This document shows, piece after piece, positions 58,310-64,000 of a stretch of 64,000 bases of DNA (within the stretch, counting starts at the first letter, position 1; each line of letters opens with the position of its first letter). The translations under genes were made by a program, and so were the position numbers. The notes beneath the pieces were generated by a model. That model ran no database searches, was not told where the DNA came from, and saw only the letters and a list, made by a program, of their open reading frames with translations. Origin of the DNA: Corinectria fuckeliana (lineage: Eukaryota > Ascomycota > Sordariomycetes > Hypocreales > Nectriaceae); assembly GCA_019137255.1 (NCBI GenBank), contig WPDH01000074.1, positions 186,001-250,000 of the forward strand, given 5' to 3'.

Positions 58310-59301
58310 ATGGCTTCGAATACCTTCCGAGACTCCATCAACTCCCTGGGCTGGAGCCGTCGCGATGAGCCCGTCAACACCTCTCAGCAGAGCGGCCTTC
58401 TCTCCTCCATCCAGAGCCTGAACCCGTTCCAGGACCGTGGCTATGTTCGCCTACCCACCACCGAGGGTGCCGGCGCGCCTCTGCCCCAGCCCACCCGTCG
58501 CGAGGAGGAGGAAGGCTGGTATGTTCGTGAGTCAACCCGGTAGCAACCCGATCCGTGGCTCTTCGGCACCCCTGCAGCGGGACATGTGCATTACATCTCA
58601 GCCATGCCTTAGATCATGCATGTGATTCGGATAACACACCTCGTGGGTAGGAGAAGCTAACCCAAGTCGTAGTTAGTCGATGGGATCGTTTAATGGTTTT
58701 TGGGGCTTGCAACCTCGCTGCTCTCGCCTGTTTCGTCATCTGCTTCACCCTCTTCCCGGTTCTCTCCTTGAGGCCTCGCAAGTTTGTCATCTTGTAAGTC
58801 AACGACCCATGCAACTTCCTAGACGGCCCTCCGACTATGTCACGCGTCCAAGTGCCGTGACTAGGCCTTCATCCATGTCGTGGCAATGTTGGGAATTTCG
58901 GTCGAAAAAGGTTCCCATGCTAGATGCTAACACCGCGATAGGTGGTCTGTCGGATCCATGATGTTCTTGGCCTCATTTGCGGCGATGATGGGGCCTATGA
59001 ACTATGTCTACCATCTCTTCTCGACCCCTCGACTCCCCTTCACTGCCATGTACTTTGGGTCCATCACATTGACGCTGGTGTTCGCCTTGAAGGTTCGTAT
59101 TGCGAGGCTCGTTTGATATTATTGAAGCTTTGCTAACCACTATCACAGCTTCACAGCACCATCCTGACGCTATTCTCCGCCATCGTCCAACTCGCGTGTC
59201 TGGTGTGGTACCTCATCAGCTACTTTCCTATGGGGTCAACTGGTTTGCGCTTGGCCGCGTCGTTTGGAACGAGACAAGCGACAGCTTGGATGACTGGTTA
59301 A
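58310..59301 (+). CDS. SFT2: Sft2 vesicle transport protein
   Basis: Four exons, 58310..58526, 58673..58793, 58942..59092 and 59149..59301; 213 aa, typical of Sft2. A cytosolic N-terminus (SLNPFQDRGYVRL, EEEEGWYV) is followed by SRWDR and four hydrophobic segments (VFGACNLAALACFVICFTLF; MMFLASFAAMMGPMNYVYHL; ITLTLVFALK; FSAIVQLACLVWYLISYFPM), the Got1/Sft2-like tetraspan fold. Family role: Golgi membrane protein that helps retrograde vesicles from endosomes fuse with the late Golgi. Intron 3 has the weak donor GTTCGT; others are standard. Joins keep phase exactly. Divergent from the bHLH gene over 4.5 kb. Confidence 0.92.
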
Positions 59302-62300
59302 AAAGAGTATACAGGTGTTTTTGAAACCCCGGGGTTGGCTCGTGGTTTCGTTGGTGTGGTAACACGAAGCCGCACACCAGCCTGGTTTGGCTTCTTCCAA
59401 AAACTCTCAAAAGAGATGCTGTCTATATGTACGATAATCGCACAGTTTGTACAATTAGAGTCAGTCGTGACTGTTGAAATGATAGCAAAAGGCGCTTTTG
59501 CTTGGATGGATTCTCAAACCCTAGAAACCACTAGTTGGTAAATCTTGAATTTCGCGACAGAAGGGATATCACCTTGACAGTATTATACGAACACATCTAT
59601 CTAATATATTCCCACCAACCAAGACGAAGAAGGAAGCGGACGACGTAAAACCTCACGTGCGAAGTCTATTACCAGAGTAGGAACTGTGTCAGTCAAAGAT
59701 TGATGTCGTTGGCCGCATGCTTAAATCATGCATATGCAAGGTATGGGAGTTTCCACTCCGCATCCAAGCCAACGAGTCATGAAGGACGTCCAATCCCAAT
59801 ATTTGTGCTGCTATGTCAGCTACAAGAATACCTGGTCTAAGGTTCCGATGATAACTACGATTGTGCACAAGTTTGCATTAGACCTGGAATCTACCCGTCA
59901 TGACTCTCTCTTCGTCTTCTTTAAATGCACCGTCGAAATATCTAACCCCCAAGTGCCGAACACCGAACGCCGCATGATGCCGGACAGAGGATGAGGGGTA
60001 CCTGTGCTTCCCGCCGCCAACCCACCGTGACACGAGGTATCCCTGAGGATCTAGCACCAAACGGGCAGCCTGTCAAGCGAGTGTCGCACGCCGCTAACCG
60101 GGGCATTGGCTTGCAGGGGCGGGACCACGGGACTGGGCAGCGGGCTTGAAGTCTCCGTTCAACGGGACGTCGAAGGAGAGGAAGCTGCGTTGCTGCGTGA
60201 AGAACGGGTGACGGGCAAGTTTTTGGTGGTGGCACTTGAATCTGGTGCTGCCTTACACAACAGCAACCCTGGCCCGGGTTTGGGCGCAGCGGAGCGGGGA
60301 GGAAGGCTCGGAAATACAAGGTTCCCCCTTCCACCCCCCCCATCCATCCATCCTTCCTTCCTTCTTTCCTTCCTTCCTGCCAGTGCCGTTGCCGCTTTCC
60401 TGATGAGGGAAAACCTCGGGCTGTGGTCCGGCGATGCGGGAGCTTTGTTGATCCCGAGCGAGGGCACATCTACTTGGTTGTAAGTATTGCTGCTCTCTCA
60501 AAGTACTAAATCAACTACCAACGGAGCTGCCGGACTGAACGTATCCGCGTCAAAGCCGCACGTGCTCTACTAGCAAGATACCTCGGCGGATTGTAAGCTT
60601 TTTCGGGCGGGATGCGTTTTGTCGTCGTGGTCGCACTGCATTGCGAGTCGTGCCCTTCCCTCTTGCGGATGTGGCACGAACGGCATGTTAGTACTTCGCA
60701 GGCAACGTCTGTACCGTATATCCATTGCCCTCCACCTCCGCTCCCTTCCTTACTACGGCTCCGATTTCTGGCTTCTGTCACTCGCTTGATATGGACCGGA
60801 GCCGGTCTGTACGGATATTCCCAAAGCATCTTTGTGCATGTATCTGTACCGACGAGAGCCTTTGGTTGCCGCACCCAAAGCGGATTCATCAGTCCTGGAA
60901 GCGACGTCGGGCTGTACGCACATTACGCACATTACGCACACAACATCACCAAATACAATCCGCCGGGGCTCCTCACTCCGTAGGCTCCCACGTTTTGCAG
61001 GGCCAAGTATGTCATGACGCCTGCGATGTAGTATTCTACTCTCCCTGTCGACCTGTGCCAATGTCTACTATGCACATAACTTGCTGCTGCTTGCCTTGTA
61101 CATAACGTTACACAGGACGTACGACCTTCTCAGGCAGCGATGTAATCCCAGTCTTGAAAAAGTTCCAGCCAGCCTACTGTAACGACATGTAGACAACCTG
61201 TCACTGCTACGAGTACTAGGTAAGTAGTGACGACAAGGCCGTTCCGTGCCCTGCCCGCCGGCCTGGGGCACCTCGTCACTCAATCAGCATCAGCGTAATC
61301 AAAGGCGCACAAAACATGGGTGAGCAGACAGGGCCTGATAGGGCCTAATGGCCGGCCTGAGCCGATTTATATTCGCGCATCCCCACCAGCCCATCACGGC
61401 CGTCCGGGTGGACCACAGTGGCCGCCGGGGGCGTTGCTGGCGCTGAATCGGCACTCCAGCTGACGCAGGACCTTTACATGTACCTGCTATCATGCCGCTG
61501 AAGCACAACCTAATGCGCCCTGGAGCCCGCTGGAATGACCCCTCCTTTTGGTGCAGGTGCGCCTAGATCCTCCACTCCGTACATACCGGTAGTAGAAAGA
61601 AAAAACCCAGTCAGTGCCCGCCTGCTCCCCATCATCAGCGCTGGCGCAGCGTCGATTCATTGCTGGGCCACCTTCTCCGGCCGCTAGACAGCGCCTACTT
61701 TATTAGAGAGTTTGCGTATCCGCTTCCAGGGATCCCGCCCGGTACCTCTCCGGAGAGGGGAAAAGGCAGAAAAAATTTATTATTCACACAACGCAAAAAT
61801 AACCTCCGACTTTGATTTTCTCAGTCGGTCCTTGTGCTGTGCCCTCCTTTCAAACCACAATTCCTCGTCAGCCTCAATTCCCCACGAATTGCTGCTGTCC
61901 GTTTCCCCTCTGTTGCGTCTTCCCTTGCAGTCGATTCCCTTTGCCGCTTGGTCTGCGCTTTTCAACCCTCGTCTCGTGTTGAAAGCCTGAGCCCAACCTG
62001 AGGACTCGAAGCACCGTCGCTCCCCTGCATCGATTCGTCACTACCGCCTTGTGGTTGTTGCCTCGACGAGCCGAGCCGGTCTCTTCACCTGTTTTGCCCA
62101 TCCTCCCTTGCCGAGTTGTCCGCCGTTAGGTTTTTTTGCCTCAGCCGTACCGTTTCGACCGAATCATATCCCCCGTCGCAGCCGTTTTGTCCTGCGCAAC
62201 AATTCAAATCTCGTTCTCCCCGAATTCGCACCCGCTTTCCCACTCCTCGGCATTACGGACGTCCCTCCACGCCCAACCCACCAGCCTATCCTCTCGACGC

Positions 62301-62590
62301 CGTTGCCTTCTACCTGAAGTAGAACACACGACTTCCTCGCCAGAACCGACTACCGTCGACTACCGTTGACGCCTTCTCCGGTTGGGGAATCTCGAACAAC
62401 GACTGCACTGCACGTTGGGTGCGCAGCAATTCTCCCACGTGTGGAGGGGATTGAGTTACGTCTCTGGGCTTTCCTGTCCACGGAGACATCCTTTGCCTCA
62501 GTTGGTGGCCTTAGGTGAAGAAACACCTCCGGCTCACCACACTTCCGGTTCTGTCTAGCTGTAAGCCTGTGCTTCACAGCTCACCTTGAC
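59302..62590. other. 3.3-kb intergenic region
   Basis: Sft2 3' flank then the leader of the La-motif gene; pyrimidine-rich from about 61830 on. Contains CATC/CTTC repeats at 60344-60378 and a CACTCCGTA at 61573. No confident gene seen. Confidence 0.45.
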
Positions 62591-64000
62591 ATGACTTCAG
62601 TAGCAACCACGAACTCTTCCGAGATGTCGGCCGCCTCCTCATTTTCCTATGCACAAGCTGCAAAGGGCCAGGGCGCCGTCTCTCCGTCGAATACGGCTGC
62701 CACTGCGGTACCCCAGCCTCAGGACGCCCAGGCTCCCAATACTGACGCTGCGACTGCGCCTACCTCTGCTACTGTCATCAGTAACGGCACGCCTGACCTC
62801 GAGCAGGCCAAGCCTACCGAGGCCTCCGAGACCGCCAACAGAGTTGATGTTCGGTCAGCCGGTCCTGAAAAGCAGGATCTCGACAACGCCCCCGCATCCG
62901 AAAGTGATACCCGATCTGAGTCTACACAGGAAAGGCGGCCCGAATCGAGGCGCGATGATGACGCCTCGAGATTAGATCGCCCATGGCGACGCAACGACAA
63001 GTCTACGAGGTCCTCCAGCACCACGACACGGTCTGCGGATGAGCAGGATTCCCACAAGGTTCGGAGGAATAAGAAGGGCAAGGGCTCTGAGAAGCAGGCC
63101 GGCGATCAAGCGGCCTCGGTGGATAAAGAGCAGGAAGCCGTCCCAGAATCACCCAAGGTCGAGTTGTCCGAGGCGCCCATCCCCAGCGTCAACATCTGGC
63201 ATCAGCGCAAGGAGGCTCACCAGGCGAAGGGTAAGCCCTCCGAAGAGTTGGTCAATGGCCAACAGGAGACTGCCAAGACCTCCGCGAAGGCCATTGAGGA
63301 AGCTCCCTCTCAAAATGGCCCCATCACCAACGGTATCAAGCCTCAGCGAAAGGCTACGGACGCCACTCGTCCTGAGCGGAATGGACCTCGCGGTGCCAGA
63401 GCGTTGGAGAAGGATGCTAAGGACGTGCCCCCATTGGTCGATGACTCTTCCTCATGGCCTACTCCAGAGACTGCCATCAAGGAAGTCAAGGACGATAAGA
63501 AGAAGCCAGCTGACCGGTCTGACCGGTCTGACAAGGATGTTCAGGAGGAAGGAGGCCAGGGCAAGTCGCGAGGGAAGGAGAAGTGGGTGACATACGACTA
63601 CGTCCCTACCGTCAGCTTTGAGACCCAGTTGCCCCAGATGCGCAACTCCAAGCCCCGGGGTGGTGCCCGAAGTGGTCGTGATACTAGTGCCCGAGCGGCT
63701 GCGAACAGCGTCACTGACAAGACCCCGACTACTCCCTTCAACAAGGCCAGCGAGACCAAGCCACGAGAGGTCAACGGTCCCAGCGGGGGCTCCTCCCAGC
63801 CTGCGGCTGCTAAGCGCGGATCGCTTGATGTCGCCAACAACCAGAAGAAGGCTTCTGCAAGCACCGACAAGGCGAAGGACTCAACCGCTCAGTCAACTGT
63901 AAGTGACTATGCCCTAATCCCCTGCTCCGCACGCACAACTTAGAAGCCTTGTAACATATGGATGTTTCTTGTCCGTCTTGCCTGATGATCTTTGCTAATA
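62591..64000 (+). CDS. La-motif RNA-binding protein (Sro9/LARP-like), partial
   Basis: First exon 62591..63898 (436 codons) followed by a GTAAGT donor; the window ends inside the intron, 64000 lying just after a TGCTAAT branch-like word, so the La domain must lie beyond the window. Visible part is disordered with conserved short segments seen in fungal Sro9/Slf1-type proteins: SYAQAAKG at the N-terminus, VNIWHQRKEAHQAK, SWPTPETAIKEVKDDKKK and KEKWVTYDYVPTVSFETQLP. Such proteins associate with polysomes and bind mRNA in the cytosol. Lys/Arg/Asp-rich composition fits RNA-binding. The call rests on these linker motifs, not on the La domain itself. Confidence 0.7.

Overview
The window is nuclear DNA of a filamentous ascomycete (Pezizomycotina, most probably Sordariomycetes; I cannot fix the genus). 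The reasons are short 50-190 nt introns with GTRNGT donors and CTAAC-type branch sites, low gene density with long upstream regions, fungal-type regulators (Zn2Cys6, bZIP, bHLH, C2H2) and fungus-specific versions of conserved proteins (Rim15 kinase, Npr3, Sft2, Abp1). There is no sign of bacterial, viral, plasmid or transposon genes, rRNA, tRNA or CRISPR. Two NN pairs, each next to a long C or G run, mark assembly gaps.

Layout, left to right. A 5'-partial fragment of an F-box gene (minus, runs off the left edge); a Zn2Cys6 transcription factor (minus) whose zinc cluster needs a 3-nt micro-exon; a Grx3/4-type monothiol glutaredoxin (minus) divergent from Abp1/drebrin-like (plus); a small cysteine-rich CYSTM protein (minus); a ZZ/RING-like Cys-rich protein of unknown function (plus) convergent with eIF3d (minus); a five-exon bZIP factor (minus) divergent from a lysophospholipid acyltransferase (plus); the large PAS-kinase-receiver protein Rim15 (plus); an MFS transporter resembling phosphate permeases (plus) convergent with a 1198-aa multi-finger factor (minus); a 5-kb gene-poor stretch; ethanolamine kinase (minus) divergent from Npr3 (plus); an Rtg3-like bHLH factor (minus); a 4.5-kb gene-poor stretch; Sft2 (plus); and the 5' half of a La-motif Sro9/LARP-like gene (plus) that leaves the right edge inside an intron. 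Exon boundaries were worked out by hand; for the multi-exon genes reading frames close exactly across the joins.

The genes do not form a metabolic cluster. Several belong by family knowledge to nutrient and stress control (Rim15, Npr3/GATOR1, Rtg3-like bHLH, Grx3/4, phosphate-type permease), and others to membrane traffic and lipid supply (Sft2, Abp1, acyltransferase, ethanolamine kinase). I regard this as interesting but probably coincidental. The most distinctive observations are the 3-nt micro-exon that restores the canonical zinc-cluster spacing, the C2H2 plus Zn2Cys6 composite protein, four CRE-like cores in a hexanucleotide repeat in front of Rim15, the Glu in place of the phospho-Asp in the Rim15 receiver, and an over-represented TACTYCGTA motif in non-coding DNA.
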